Assembly (NCBI RefSeq): GCF_954871325.1 | Contig: NC_088776.1 | Coordinates: 7,633,985 to 7,697,984, forward strand | Origin: Gordionus sp. m RMFG-2023 | Taxonomy: Eukaryota; Nematomorpha; Gordioida; Chordodea; Parachordodidae | Direction of reading: 5' to 3' | Length of the DNA stretch: 64,000 bases | Part shown: in pieces, positions 24,332 through 47,574 of the stretch | How the letters are laid out: each line of letters opens with the position of its first letter | Position numbering within the stretch: the first letter of the stretch is position 1 | Made by a program: the position numbers and the translations under genes | The notes under the pieces: generated by a model | Databases searched by the model: none | What the model was told of the DNA's origin: nothing | Seen by the model: only the letters and a program-made list of their open reading frames with translations

Positions 24332-25407
24332 ATGTCAAACTTTTTTAAAACTTTAAATTTTATTAGAGATCATAGACATAAAAGTAAATTATTTATGCCA
24401 TATAAACATTATCTGCGTTATTTAGAACTACCTGATGATTTAGGCGAATACAAAGAACCTATAAAAGATGGTGTAGCATTTAATGCCCTTTATTTGGGAA
24501 ACACTTTGATAGATTATAATGAACATGAAGATTCTGCAAAAGTCGTTAAAAGAATTTTAAGAATGGTTATTATTATTATTATCAAATCTAATCTATTTTA
24601 AAATAGGCCAAACTACAATCTAGGAAGTCAAGATTGATACTTTTTGTGACACCTAAGGGTATTAGAACAATTAATTTTGAAACTAAAGAACCTCATCAAG
24701 AATTTTGTATATATAGGTTATCTATATAAATTTCTACATAAATTTTATTAAGTTATAGAATAGCATCCTGTGTAGCTATAAGTAATTTAGAAAAAGTATT
24801 TGCATTTATTTTTAGAAATTCAATAAATGAAACATTAGAGTGCCATGCATTTCTATGTGATAAAAAGAAATTAGTAAAAGACTATTTTTGATGTCTTCTA
24901 TTATCTTTATAGGCCATTGCACTTACTAAATCAGTTGTACAATCATTTTCAATAGCAAATGAAGATTATGAAGCTGAAAAAATCAAAAGAAACTGCAATA
25001 CAGAAAATAGCACAACAAAAAACATATTAACACATGTTCCACTCTCTTTCACCACTTCTACTGAAAAGCCACCTACATATATAAATGGAATGATCAAACA
25101 AAAAAATAATTTAAATCTAGAGGTGCTTTTTAAATTATTTTTTAAATTTATATTATCAATGTAGAATATTGAAATAACTCCATTAAATGTTTTACCACAC
25201 AATTCCTCACGATTAAAGAGTATAATCATACCCAAATGTAAGTTAATGTTTTATTTTTGTAATTATCTACATTATAAAATATAAGGTCATTATAATGGAT
25301 ATATAAATCATTCAAAATTCAATGCAAATACAATTAACCTAAATGGATTTGAAGACAATTTTATTAATCAAAAGTCACCTCAAACAATTGATGATATACT
25401 TTGTTAA
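24332..25407 (+). CDS. LDLRAP1: PTB-domain adaptor, LDLRAP1 (ARH)-like, 287 aa
   Basis: Six exons fit in 1.1 kb: 24332-24565, 24607-24716, 24759-24873, 24913-25122, 25165-25237 and 25286-25407. All introns are GT-AG, 39-48 bases long, and every junction keeps phase. Residues about 45-180 form a phosphotyrosine-binding domain: KDGVAFNALYLGNTLI, LILFVTPKGIRTINFET, CIYRIASC, ETLECHAFLC and LTKSVVQSFSIANEDYE. The block around LECHAFLC and the following helix is closest to LDLRAP1/ARH, the adaptor that binds FxNPxY tails of LDL-receptor family proteins and links them to clathrin and AP-2. The C-terminal tail (about 110 residues) is Asn/Thr/Ser-rich. I see no clear clathrin box, so the AP-2/clathrin link is unproven here. 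AATAAA occurs at 25425, 18 bases past the stop. Family is firm; orthology to LDLRAP1 is likely rather than certain. Confidence 0.85.
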
Positions 25408-27075
25408 TTTTCTATATTATTATCAATAAAAGATATAAATCAATATAATATTGCAAAATTTATTAATATATGGATTGGTGTCTTTCATATTCCCTTAATT
25501 TTGACCGTTGTATCTTGCCTGATGAACTTCTTGGTATATCTGATATTATTTCCATCTATATTTATATAATTATTAAATTGTATTATTATAATTCTCAAAA
25601 TAGATTTTTTTTATTGTTCAAAAAACTGGAAGTAGATTTTTAAAAATTATATTTCCACCAAACATTAAATTTGAATACATTATTTGAAAAGTATTATTTT
25701 TAGAAACATGTAAATATTTTTATGTGTAAACAAATTTTATTTTTTATGTTTTTTGATTATTAATATATGTTTTTTTTATAATTTGATATATAAAATAAGT
25801 CACCTGTAATGAAAAAAAATTATTATATTATTAGATTAATAAATTTTATTATGATTATTTATCTTGATCAATATGCTAGGGATGCAAAAAATGAGAAAAA
25901 AATACATGTAATCAGGTAATAGCCCTCACTTTAACCTAATCACTAACATAATTTAATGGAAAAAAACACTTAATGCATCACTTTATCTTATAATAATAGA
26001 AAATTTTGAAAATCTGTTGATGTATTCCTAAATTTATTTTATTAAAATTATGATAAAATGAGTAAAATTTTGGTATCTAATATAAGGATTCTATCTATTA
26101 AGAATTGAAAAATAAGGTTTTTGATTTTTGTGAAAAACCTTCATTCTTATCTTATGTACTTTACAGTGTTGTTAGATGGCTCGATAGCCAATTTTAAATT
26201 AAGATTTTAGCTAAATAATATTATGCAAGCCTCGAACATGATATCCAAACTTCTCTGTAATATTTGAGTAAATCTTCAGGCTTGCGTAATATTTGTTGGT
26301 TATAATATTAGGCCAGCCATTTAAGACCACTACTAATAATCTAAGGCCATTATTTTATTGTCACATCATTATTAACGATTTTCCGCGATGTATTTATATT
26401 ACTTTTAAGGATATTGAATCAAGGTTTTTTTTTTAAATGTAATATAAATTCAAGAGTTTATTTGAAAGAAACAAATATAATATCTTTCCCAGTCTTCACT
26501 TTTTCAATGATTTTTTTTGGATTATTTTAATTATAATTAATAATGCCTTTGAATTTTAATGATAGATTACAAATTTATTTTCATGTTTGTAATGTTTATT
26601 CTTAATAATAAAGCTAATTTCATTTGAAAAAAATAAAGTAAGAAATAGGAAGAAAAAAAATTGACAATGCTCTCTTTAATGTTGGTTTTATGATGATTAG
26701 TTAAAAGTAATTTTTATTATAAGATTTAATTATTATTCTGGGTATTTAAAAATTGAAAATATCAGGCGATACAGTGGTATAACAACTTTTCTTAGATCAC
26801 TGTTGCAAAAATTTTCTAAACCAAATAAAACACAATTTACATAGAATACATTATTTCATCAAAATTGATACAAATACATAAGAATAAATTATAGGGAACA
26901 CTAAGGTAATAATGTTATTTTGAATCCAGATCTTAAATTTGATTGTTGAAGAGATGTGCCTAAAATGGGCACACAAAATGGCTAATTTTAATAATTTCTT
27001 TTTAATCTCCATTGTATTTGATTAATTTATAAATAAATAAATGTTAACATTACTAATATACCTGTTCAATAAAAG
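25408..27075. other. AT-rich intergenic DNA with one foldback element
   Basis: Apart from the short foldback element at 26164-26332, nothing is recognised: no exon chain, no transposase piece and only AT-rich low-complexity runs. Confidence 0.45.
26164..26332. repeat. Foldback MITE, GTTGTTAAACGGCTC family
   Basis: The ends are CAGTGTTGTTAGATGGCTCG and, inverted, TAGTGGTCTTAAATGGCTGG. The interior arms carry GATTTTAGCTAAATAATATT with GCAAGCCTCGAA, and the inverse TTCAGGCTTGCGTAATATTT. Same layout as the well-bounded copy at 54900-55124. Confidence 0.65.
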
Positions 27076-27610
27076 TAGAGATGCGCCTATATTTTTTATC
27101 AGATCGGGGTCGATTATTTTTTTAAAAAAATATTGGTTATCGGCCGATATTAAGTTTTCCGATTCAATAAAATGGCGTCATAATCTAATTTTACAACATT
27201 GATATTTAAGAAAATATATTTATAAGTTAAGAATATTCTTAAATGTTTATGATTTTATAACTAAATGAATAATTTTTTTAAAAAAATTGTAACAATTCAT
27301 TGATCATGAATAGACTAGTTGGTATGTTACTTTTTAAATGATAGAAAGATTTTTGATGATTTTATTCTTAAATAAATGATTTCCCAATATTTTTACATTG
27401 ATAATTAAATAAATAAGTCTAAAATAATAGGTATTTAAATTTTATAGTAGTATATTTTAAATGACTTGTATCTTTATTGTATAAGATGTGGTAAACTATA
27501 AATGGAAAAATTTATTTTGAAAATTACAATGTATGAAAATGAAAAACAGGTAATTGCTGATATCAATGTAATATTGGATCGGCCCCAAAAAAAAGTGTCA
27601 GACATCTCTA
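27076..27610. mobile_element. Short hAT-type non-autonomous element
   Basis: The ends are TAGAGATGCG at 27076 and, on the minus strand from 27610, TAGAGATGTC. The flanking octamers AATAAAAG (27068-27075) and AATAAAAC (27611-27618) agree at 7 of 8 positions. GATCGGGGTCG near the left and GGATCGGCCCC near the right are inverted subterminal motifs. There is no coding. Confidence 0.65.
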
Positions 27611-28239
27611 AATAAAACAAAAAATTTAGGTTGTTCTTAGCTATTTTACCCTTACTATGGGGTAAAATGGTAAACCTCATAATTATTCATCATAACTCCT
27701 AAAGTATTTTAGTTAGACGGCTTTACTTCTTTTTAATTTATAGGTGATGAAATGGACATGCTATAATTTGTTCTTTTTGTTTTTATTTTAAATTTTAATG
27801 GTAAAAATAGCAAAATAGAAATCGTTTTACCCCAGTCTCTCCTAACATTTATTTGTTTCAAATAAGATAATTATAAAGTAACAATATTAAAAATAAATGT
27901 AATTAAAGCGTTAAAAATATATATATATAATTTAAAATAAAAAAAATTATATATTTTCGATACTTCGAAGTTGTAAGTCCAAATTAATTGCTAAATTTAA
28001 TTATGCAAAATAAATGAGATATAATAATTTAAAAAAAACTAAAATAATTTAAATTTAAAACAAAATGCAGAATTTATTTTAATTATGATTTATTTTTTAA
28101 AAAAAATCATTAATTTCAATCGCGTGGATCTTGCATTTTAATAATAAATTATTGAGATAAAATCTAAAAAATAAATAAAATGTTCTGATTTAAGTTTTTA
28201 GTCTTTAATTCAATAATATAAATGATAGCCGAGGAGATA

Positions 28240-28436
28240 GTGTTATTAAAAAGCCCGCTTCGGGTCGATTTTGAAAAATGACCCGATTAAGATTATGACT
28301 AAAATTAACATTCTGTAATTCTAAAGATTTACTTATAGCTGGCAGAAATGCTTGGACAACTATTTATCAAATCTCGATAAATATATTATTTTAGTTAAAA
28401 TTTTAATCGGGAATTTTCCAGCATGGCCTGCCCGAG
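28240..28436. repeat. Foldback MITE, GTTGTTAAACGGCTC family
   Basis: The left end TGTTATTAAAAAGCCCGCTTC and the inner arm GACCCGATTAAGATTATGAC are mirrored by TTAAAATTTTAATCGGGAAT at the right. The centre has the AAAGATTTACTTATAGCTGG loop that recurs at 39540. Confidence 0.55.
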
Positions 28437-30532
28437 ATTTTAAAATTTGGTCATTCTATAAATAATTTCGACTGTATTTTGTGTAACGTAGTTTGAAAAG
28501 GAAATCGATTATATGGGAAGTAAATGAATGTTTAAAATGGTCCATTATTATATGATTTATAACCTAACTAATTTATTGCAATGTTCCCTAATCAATTATC
28601 GGACTGGTCTGAGTTTGTGATTTTTTGATTTTATACTATAAATCGTATCGGACTTGTCAGATCGAACCCGGTTCGGTCAAACTCAGGCAGATATTCTCGG
28701 ACTCGGCTAGGCCGTAAATTGATTTAAGATTTTTATTTTCCAGGCCCGACCAGGACCTCAATTTTAAATTAGACTTTAATTTTATTTTGCAATTCTTTTT
28801 ATATATATTTTTTTTTTCTAGAAAGAAAAAAGCCAACAATTTTTAATTTCCTTATGATATTTTATCAATATTTTAGCTTTTTATTTCTTAAAAATATAAC
28901 TTTTTTTCTTTATGATGATATTAATAAGTCTAAAAAAATTAACATGAAGAATAAATTAAATAATTATGTTTGAACAATAATGTCCTTCACTAGTCAATGT
29001 AAATTTCGCAATCCATTTTTAAATTTGAATAATATTGCAAAAAATTGCCATTTCATAAATAAAAAGTGTAAAAATAACTTATTTTTTAAAAATTTTTATT
29101 CTGCATTATAAATGAGAATGCTGGAATGGGCAAAATGGGTCGAAGTTTTATTGAAAGTAAGAAGAAAAAAAAGTTAATTATATAAATACGTGGTTATCAT
29201 ATATATAAAGTTTCTTAACTTAGTGCATTTTCTTTTTCCACGACTTGAATAATATTTTATAGAAATTCTTATTTGAGAGTCACTGTCAATTATATAGTAA
29301 AATGATAGCCCTTTTAATTTTTGGTCCCAAAACTCTTTATTTTTTCTCTACGGTATCTGGTTCCTAATGATCCTTCTATTTTTTTAATCAAAATTTGACT
29401 TAATTTTTTTTTTGTATAATTTAGCATGTTATTAGGATTTCCAAACTGTGCATAACGAATACCCGATGTTTCGAATGGTTAAGAAAACTTTAATTTAGCT
29501 AACGTGGTTATCTGGACAAATAACTATAATAGAAAAATAGTTACTGATACTTATCTATCAAAATTTATTGATCCGTAAAAGAGTTAAGACACCAAAAAGA
29601 CAAACCATGCAAACCTTTTTAAAGGTTTTTTTTCAAGTGATTAAATTGTTGTAGCGGTTCAGGTTCGATTTGTCCCTAGGTATGCCAAAGTTGACAATCG
29701 CCTGTGGTTAAAAAATACAAGATAGCAGGTTTGTAGCATTTATTTCTCGCTTTTGAATTTTTCTTAGTAAACGAGTTATTATATTTAGTATATTGACTAA
29801 GACCTCAATTCCCGATTTTAGCCAAAAAAAATAAATATTAACCTAAGCCTCGCGAGATTTCGCCTATAAATGGCAGAAAGGGTTTTCCTTCTTTTGGCCA
29901 AATCTCGAGGTTTAGGTTATTTTTTTGCTAACGTATATTTTGGTAAATGGTTAAATCTAGGTTTACGACGACAATAATTATTCTTTCATGACCCGATTAT
30001 ATATTTATTATTTACCTCTTGGGGACAAAAAATAGTGGATGTTGAACTGCTCGAAAAGCTTCTCAACTCGTCGTAAATGTCTTGAAAATCTCTGTATTGA
30101 TTCTCTTTCAATTTAATGAAAGCTTTTATGATCTATTGAATGGAATCATATATTTTTTAAAAAATAAATCATAAATATAGAAATAAGCGTGAATTTATTA
30201 TTAAAATATTGATATATTAATTTATTATTTTACCGATAATTGTTAAATAAAGTTTTTTAAAAAAATAAATAAGGTACAAAGTAATTGACATTATCGATTT
30301 TCGAAATATTTTTTTTGTGGGACCGATAAATCAATCATAAATATTTTGGTAATTAAATAGATTGTAAGCCAAATCTACGAAAAATTAGCCCGTGTTTAGC
30401 CCTAGTCTAGGCTTTAAACCTTACTTAGTTTAAGTTATATAAAGAAAAATAGTCCATTAAAAAAATTTAAAAAGATAATACGGCTTAAAATCTACCTAAT
30501 TGCCCATTTTTTTCCCCTTTAAATAATGTTAC
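28437..30532. other. Intergenic or 3' part of ACSM-like gene, mostly unassigned
   Basis: Contains one partial foldback element (29805-29945) and AT-rich DNA. A possible further exon of the ACSM-like gene lies at 30016-30091 on the minus strand (acceptor AATACAG, donor GTAAAT, in phase with the preceding exon), but its translation does not align convincingly. The final lysine-bearing exon of the synthetase was not found here. Confidence 0.35.
29805..29945. repeat. Partial foldback MITE
   Basis: TTAACCTAAGCCTCGCGAGA on the left and TCTCGAGGTTTAGGTTATTT on the right form an inverted pair like the interior arms of the GTTGTTAAACGGCTC family. The outer ends are degraded. Confidence 0.45.
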
Positions 30533-40408
<9,876 letters not shown>

Positions 40409-43200
40409 TACCACGAAATAAAAGAAATAAAAATTTTTTTAAATTAAATTCCTATTTATTTTCAAAAAATATTTATAAAGATTGAATATTGAAGATACTT
40501 AGGTCTATTATATAGTTACCTTTTGTGTTGATGTCATAGGTTTGGCAAGTTATGATATTCATTGGAATATCATAAGATCGCGACAACAACAAGAAAAAAT
40601 TCATTTTTGGCCTTATTTTTACTTCAGATTACTGTACATTATATTTATTATGCATATATACTTGTATATAAAAGACAACATGTTTTCGTCAACTTTTGGT
40701 ACAATAAAAAAAATTAGTTATTACATAATTGTATCTATCAAATATCTCGAAAATTGGCGAATAGGTTATCAATATTTTTGATTTAATTAAATAAAAAATT
40801 TATAAAAGAAAAAATATGTTTATCATAATCAAATTTGATACGATTCGTCCAAATTTCTTCACAATTTAATATTTCCTATTGACTGTTATAAAGTTGTCAG
40901 TTAACTATATACTTTAGGTTTTTGAGTTATGATTATAAAATCCTTTTTAATTTTTTTTTATACCCTTAAAAATAAATCAGATGGCATAGGTTTTTTTTTT
41001 GTTTTTTTAAATATAGAAGTATATTAATTACTCAAATTATTATTTTTTTTAGATTATCATAATCAAAAGGTTTGAAAGCTTGAGATTTTTTCCCAGATCT
41101 ATAGGAATTGAGAAATCAAAGTAATTTGTTCCATAGGATCATATGTAAGTGATATATACTTGAAGTTTATAATTTTGCACGAAGCTTTATGAATTTATAC
41201 AAAGTAGAGAGGGAACTCCCCGACACACTCTACGTAACTCACGTATAAAGCGTGCTTTAAACTGCTAGAATTTTGTTCAGGACCATCGAATTGTCCTCAG
41301 ACAATTGAAAACCGTGTGGAGTCAGCTAGCATGCATCGACCCGCTGGCTCCTTCAAACTTAAACAGAGATCTTATAATCACGGAAAGATTGAAAAGTGAT
41401 AAATACATAAACATGCCTGACCAATATCTCTTCATTCTACTCGCAATCTTTGGTCTTCAAGCCCAAGACCTAATAAAAATCAGAGAATCTGAAAGAAGAT
41501 CCAGGTCATCAAATCAAATTTTTATTGTCTAGCTCATTCTCTATGATACTCTCTTTTATTCTGATCTCTCTCCACCTTTTCTCTCAAACAAACTAAAACG
41601 CATTAAACTTTTTCATATAATTGTTTTTTACGTCTCTTTTTAGTAATTTCCTTTTATTCCGGGGTTTTTATATTGTATATATTTTTTTTAAAAAATCAGT
41701 TTTAGTTTGCAATAGGAATATTGTTCATTTTAATCATAATGTCATCCTTTAAAATATATATATATATAATTTTGTTTATATTTCCTATTCATATTATATT
41801 ATATTCTAATTATATAAGCATAATTTAAAATTATAAAAATAAGCGATATTATATGTTATAGTATATACTGTGCACTATGTATAATAAAGATCTATAATGG
41901 AAGGATTTTAGCTTGCCTGTCCCCTTCGGTCTTCTCCGGAAGGGCGTGGGCGGGTTTTCTTATTTTAAATGAGTGGGTAGCGGGCAGGTTAAAAAATATA
42001 ATTTAAAATAACATGGCCGGTGAATTTAAAATACATTTTCAGGCGAAATGGGCAGAACTAAGCAGAGAAAACAGCCATTAATATAACTTTTAAACATTGG
42101 GCAGGCGTGTTAAAAAAATAAAAAGAGTGAGCGGGCTTTTTGGTTAAGACTCGCCCATTGCAGACTTCTAATGTCGGATGTTACGAAATCTTAAATATAA
42201 CTCTTTAAAGTAGCGCGAATAAAATTATTTGTGTATAGTATTTTATTAACCCTTCTCATGGATTACTGTTTGAACCGAAACCTAAAACGGCCAAGTTTAA
42301 TAGGAATAGAATAAAGATAGTGTAAAGGGAAATGAACCAATATCCGAAATGATTGTGCTTTTGAAAAAATTATTATTTTTTGTTAAATATATTGTAAATT
42401 TTTAAAAAAGTGACAAATATCCAAAATATTTTAAATTAATTTTTATCTATAATATAATAATAGGAATCTAATAAACATAATTTACGCTTGTGAAAAAATT
42501 ATAATTGTTAAATAAGGTGAATTTTCTAAAGGGAATCTAAAAAGGTGAGTGACAAATATCCAAAATATTTGAAAAAATAAATTTATATATATAATATAAA
42601 AATAGGAATCTAATAAATATAATATAAAAGGGGAATGACCAAGTCCTAAATGGTCATTTAAACAAAAATTTATACTCTTTATTTTTAACTAAAAAAAAAT
42701 CTATTTTAATTTTGGCGGATAGTATATTTATTTTTAATCAAAAAAAACTATTAATTGTATATTGCATTTTGATCATCATTTTATTTTGCTAAATGTCGAC
42801 ACAATTATCAATCTTGTTTCCCTTTTACCAACCTCAATCATGAATAATACTAATACAAAAAAATGCAATCAAAATATTTTATCTGATTTATTTTTTTTTG
42901 TAAAATTTTTAAAATTAGAGATCTGTAAATATCGGTCCTGCCCTTACCCTGGCAAGGCCTATTTACAATGAATAATTCGGTTCGGGCTGGGTTAGGTTGG
43001 GTTGGGTTTCGGACCTAATATTTTCTTAAGATATTCGAGCCGAGCCGCGCTTGCGACACTTGATTGTTTACTTTATTTATAAATCCTTACAAATGATTGG
43101 AGCCCTTTATTTCATTCATTCTTTCACGAATAAAAATTAAAGATATTATTTTTTTTAAAAAATAAATATTACATAAAATCTTGTTCTTTTATTTATTTAA
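40409..43200. other. Repeat-rich intergenic region
   Basis: AT-rich DNA with no gene recognised. A less AT-rich patch at 41200-41530 is open on the plus strand for 75 codons (with DPLAPSNLNRDLIITERL) but matches nothing I know. GGGCGTGGGCGGG-containing sequence at about 41900-42175 ends GCCCATTGCAGACTTCTAA, like the TAGAGGTCTGCAA element family. Tandem-like ATCCAAAATATTT blocks recur at 42410-42640. Confidence 0.35.
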
Positions 43201-43209
43201 TTTTGATTT

Positions 43210-43390
43210 TGGGATGGCCCTAGCCACCGCCTTTCTAACTATTCTCTTGGACTTTTTGTAATTTGTCTTGTCATCTGGGTTTTTGGATTTGTACCATATT
43301 TTATATAGGGCTTTTTTCTCCTGTAGTGGTTTGTACCTCTTCATTCCACCACCATATTTCTTAGTATGATTTGTTGCCTCCCCTTGTATA
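43210..43390 (-). pseudogene. LINE ORF2 relic, endonuclease-RT linker region
   Basis: On the minus strand the segment reads KKYGGGMKRYKPLQEKKAL, then YKIWYKSKNPDDKTNYKKSK and RIVRKAVARA. This pattern (a WWN-like or G-rich start, then Lys-rich EKKxxYKxW...DKxxYKxxKRxxRKAVAxA) is typical of the linker between the endonuclease and reverse transcriptase of CR1/RTE/L2-type LINEs. The endonuclease and RT cores are not visible nearby, so this is a fragment. The translation is inferred from pattern, without a search. Confidence 0.55.
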
Positions 43391-46378
43391 GCAAATTTTA
43401 TGTGTCATAAATTTAGAAAATAATTAAGGTTTACATGTAAATTTATTTCAAATAAATAGGAAATATATATGGGCATTTGCCCACGCTAAAAAAAATTATA
43501 ATTTTTATAACGCTAAAATTAAAATTATTTTTATTGTCATAACTCGATATCCAGCTTAACAAGATTCTCTCTCATCTTAGTAGATATTACAATTTTATGC
43601 CATCACCCCCCCCCCACTATCTGGTCCTCTATTACATTCAACTCTTCAAATATTGGCTTAAAATATGGAAAAGCGAGAAAAATATGGTATAAAAATATAT
43701 ATATGTGAGTTTTTTGTACCCTATTCATATCATTCTCTTAATCTAGTTCTAAATGATGCGACCAAATTAAATATAGATGTTTTTTAGGTATTGTGCACTA
43801 AACTCTTGTTGGTCAATATAAAAAAAACATATATATAACAAGTTTAATGATCAAAACTTTTAAGTAATACTCGCTGACCGAGCTAATTAGATTCGGTGCG
43901 CGGGCTTTACTATATAAAATTGGTTTAATGCCATTGAATGCCATTGAACAATTGGTTAACGATATAAGGTTAGTTAAACTGTTAGGGTGCTAAAACAAAA
44001 GATGAAACCAAAAAACCTAGCGACAAATTCATTTATACTCAAAAAACTATGGTATTTGATTTTTACTTAGCCGATGAAAGGTAAGATACATTAATAGATT
44101 ACAGAAACGATGATGGATTTGATTTCCTCCTCATAAGCGCTAAACATAAAGAAAAATGATGATTTAATTTTAGATATATCGACCTGAAGTGCCCTTGATC
44201 AGTTGTGAATTTTGATAAAGATATTATATACAAATATTATTAGATGATCTTAGGAAAATAAATTCCTAAAAGAGAGGAGGTTTTAATCTTTCGTTTAATA
44301 TATTTTATATTACTTAATCTTATTAATCTAACTTCAGTCCTAAATTATTCACATTTAAATGATAAAAAATATTTTTGAGTATAATATGAGTTGACGTAAG
44401 ATAAAAAAAAATATTCATAGATGTCATGATATATCACAGGACGACTACATTTCAAACCTTCAATATAATTAGTCTTTGAATATATTTAGGATTTGAATTT
44501 TTCCCTATAGTCCGCTGTGCCTTGGTTCCTCCTATTATTTATATTATTTTGTAGCCATCGCCATAGTTTCAATATTTTTTAAATTTAATGTGGATGCCGA
44601 GTGCACTAATTCTCTACTATACTCAAATTCAACAAAAAATTATAAATGCTATCATCCAAAATATAAACTTAATTAAAAGAGCAGTTAATTTTAAACGCCT
44701 GTTTTATTTCATCTATGGAAAATTATGCCATTTCCAGACAAACAGTTTTTCAAAGCTATTTTCTTGGCATGTTTTCAGTTATTTTTTCTTTTTTATTTCC
44801 AAACAAAAGATTATAATATATTGAATTAATAAAATATACAATATAACATTAATACACAAAATATAAATATTTGACCTTAATATTTCAACCAAAGGTGTCT
44901 AAAACCAGAAGACTAAATTTGATGGCCGATAGCCAAATTTAATAATAAATGAACAAATGTATAATAGTAAATTAGAAAATTTAATAGTAAATGAGCAAAC
45001 GTACTTGCAAATTACCCGAATACCGTTTCGCCATTAATCGTCAATTAGTTACAAAGGACCGAATTTAATAGCAGATAGGCAAATTTAATAATAAATGAGC
45101 AATTTTTAATAACATATCGGAAAATTTAATAAATGAACAAAGGTATTCCCTATTTGAGCGATTTTTCTAAAGGCACGATTAAGATTTTAGCTAAATAATA
45201 TTGTATAAGCATCGAGGTTTGGAAAATAGATGTCTTAGCATTTCTTCCACCTATTTGCAAATGTTATTTTGGTTATAATCTTAATTGGGCTTTTTTTAAA
45301 TCGAACCGAATCGGGCTATTAAACACTATTCAAAAGCCCATTAAAATTCTTGCTATCTTATCAAATGCAAGCATATTTTTAATGTTGTCAAATAACTAAA
45401 TTTGATTTTGAAAAATACTAGTTTAATTAAGTTAATCAAATGAAAAAAAATTTAATATTTTACATTAAATCATCTATCCATCAGCTGCTTTTAAAGCTGA
45501 GGTTTAGCTAAACTGATAAGGTAAAATTTATGTTTATTTTATAGCCTACCAATTATATTTAAAAACATAAATAAAATATTTTTATTATATATATATCTAA
45601 TTTTTCCAAAATTAAAATTATCTAAATAAATAAAATAGAATATGGATGAAAAGGAAATCCATAAATTTATAATATGTAGAGAACAGATATATTATATAAA
45701 AAAAATAATGCACATAATAAAATTTTAAAATCATAAATATATTACTGTTAGATGGCGTAATAGATTTAAAAATTTAGTTTTTAATTAAAAATATTATGAA
45801 TTTTAGGAGCAAAAATAAAAAATTTTAAAATTTCTATCATTCTTTTTGGAGTTATGATTTCCATTCTCAATTTATTCCTTTTTTTAGAATTTTGGGTTTT
45901 ATAAAATATGATATTTTTTTGACTTCTTTTGTATAAACCAATTTATATAAACATAAGAGTTATGATGTTCAGATTTAGTCATTTTTTTTAGAATTTTAGG
46001 TTTTAAAAATATATTATTTTTTTGAGTACACTTTCTTCCAAACATGGCGTCTTGGTATAAGATCCTCACTGTAGATTTCAATATGTGCATTTATTGCTAG
46101 CCATTTTCAGGCACATAGATTAATTGACCAACATCTGTTTGACCACGATCTTTTTTTGAATATAGCTACGCCGGAGTGGGCAAAATCTGTCACAACCATA
46201 AACCTAATTCCGATCTCTGTAAAACAGAATGATTGAGATCTACAACTTGTGAAAATTCCGTTTATTACTTTACTAGATCTATATTCATTGAATTGAATAT
46301 ATCAAGGATCGGGAATATTAATTTTTAAATCTTATTATATCTAGCAATCTTAAAAATTGAACAACCACGAGTTCAGCT
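43391..46378. other. AT-rich intergenic region with decayed repeats
   Basis: Contains one foldback element (45150-45329) and repeated short motifs such as AAATTTAATAATAAATGAGC at 44930-45130. A stretch at 44035-44150 has codon-like pieces (MVFDFYLADER, YRNDDGFDFLLISAK) but stops intervene and no family is recognised. Confidence 0.35.
45150..45329. repeat. Foldback MITE, GTTGTTAAACGGCTC family, worn
   Basis: The inner arms GATTAAGATTTTAGCTAAAT and GGTTATAATCTTAATTGGGC are inverted, and the right end reads GGGCTATTAAACACTA. The layout is as in the other copies. Confidence 0.55.
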
Positions 46379-46429
46379 ATGCTCTTTGTAATAGGCTCAA
46401 TATTCCTTTCTCATTACTATATAAATGCA

Positions 46430-46830
46430 GTAAATGGCATACTGATGATGGCAACATGGCGCTGCATCATTTGCAATAGTATTCCCAGTAGTAGGCAAAC
46501 CAGACACTCGAAATGCAATCAAATCATATTTCTTGCACTTAAATCAGCTGGTTTTCCTACATTGGAGCCTTTTGATCTCTTTTCCAATGGTAGACGTCTT
46601 GACGGAATCACACGTATTTCATACAAGGAAAGTCATTAATATGAGATTTTTCTTGTCTGGACACAAACTCCCTTTCCAATTTTAATAAGGACACTCTGAA
46701 CATAGCGCTGAATTTTAAAATCTCCAAATACAGCAATGATTCTTCTAATTAAATATTCGTAATAATCATTTGCTACACTTTAGCCTCGTGAAGGCTTTTA
46801 CTTAAGGTAGAGGATCGTAATTCTCATTCT
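46430..46830 (+). pseudogene. LINE ORF2 C-terminal relic
   Basis: The frame at 46379-46639 includes WRCIICNSIPSSRQTRHSKC, then LALKSAGFPTLEPFDLF and GRRLDGITRIS. This matches the conserved C-terminal block found after the RT in many animal LINEs (Cys-rich, then RHxxxNxxxxxALxxAGFPxxLEPxGL, then GKRPDGIT). In other frames just downstream come LDTNSLSNFNKDTL and YSNDSSN, the counterpart of the DTxAPSHL and KYSSL segments, so the copy has shifted frames at least twice between 46620 and 46780. A dead 3' fragment; the RT itself is not seen. Confidence 0.65.
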
Positions 46831-47574
46831 TGCTAATTATGTTTGTTTTATCAATTCAATCTCTCCTGGTTTATGGTATGAGAAGGTTTAGAATATGTGT
46901 GCTGGTTTTGCTTTTATTTATTTTGTATTTTACCCTATTTTATTTGTTCAATATTGTCTTTTTTATGATTTTTTCTAATTCGTAATGGTTTACTAACCCT
47001 ATTTTTATTACATATCATATGATAATTATACATTTTTATATAAATATTTTTTTAACTTTGTAAAATATTGCAAGTGTTATAAATTATAAAATAATTTGCT
47101 TTCCAAAATTATAATAAATAAATATAGATGGCGTTAATGACAATATAAATAATTTATATATTCGAATAATGTAAATTTAAGAGAAAGTTATATATTTTTT
47201 TATATTTCCAAAATTTGCATTAAAAAATAGATAATTTTATAATGTAAGATTTAGGATAAAGAAAAGTGTCGAAATAAATCAACGATGCATTAATACTTAA
47301 AAATTATCACCTATACTCTACTCTTGATAGAATTGGGCAAAGTGTCGGCGTATAGACATTATCAATAGAGGATAATTTGTATAAAATTACCTTTTTTGTT
47401 GATATTTTATAGGAGGAGGTACGGATAAGAAGATAGTACGGAAATCCCTCATTTACATGATAACATATGTTTTTATTTTATTTCAAAAAAAAAATTAACA
47501 CCTTAAATACATTTATCCATCTCACGTTTGTCACTGTGTAAATAAAAAAGTAACAGGTAAACATAAAATTTATA

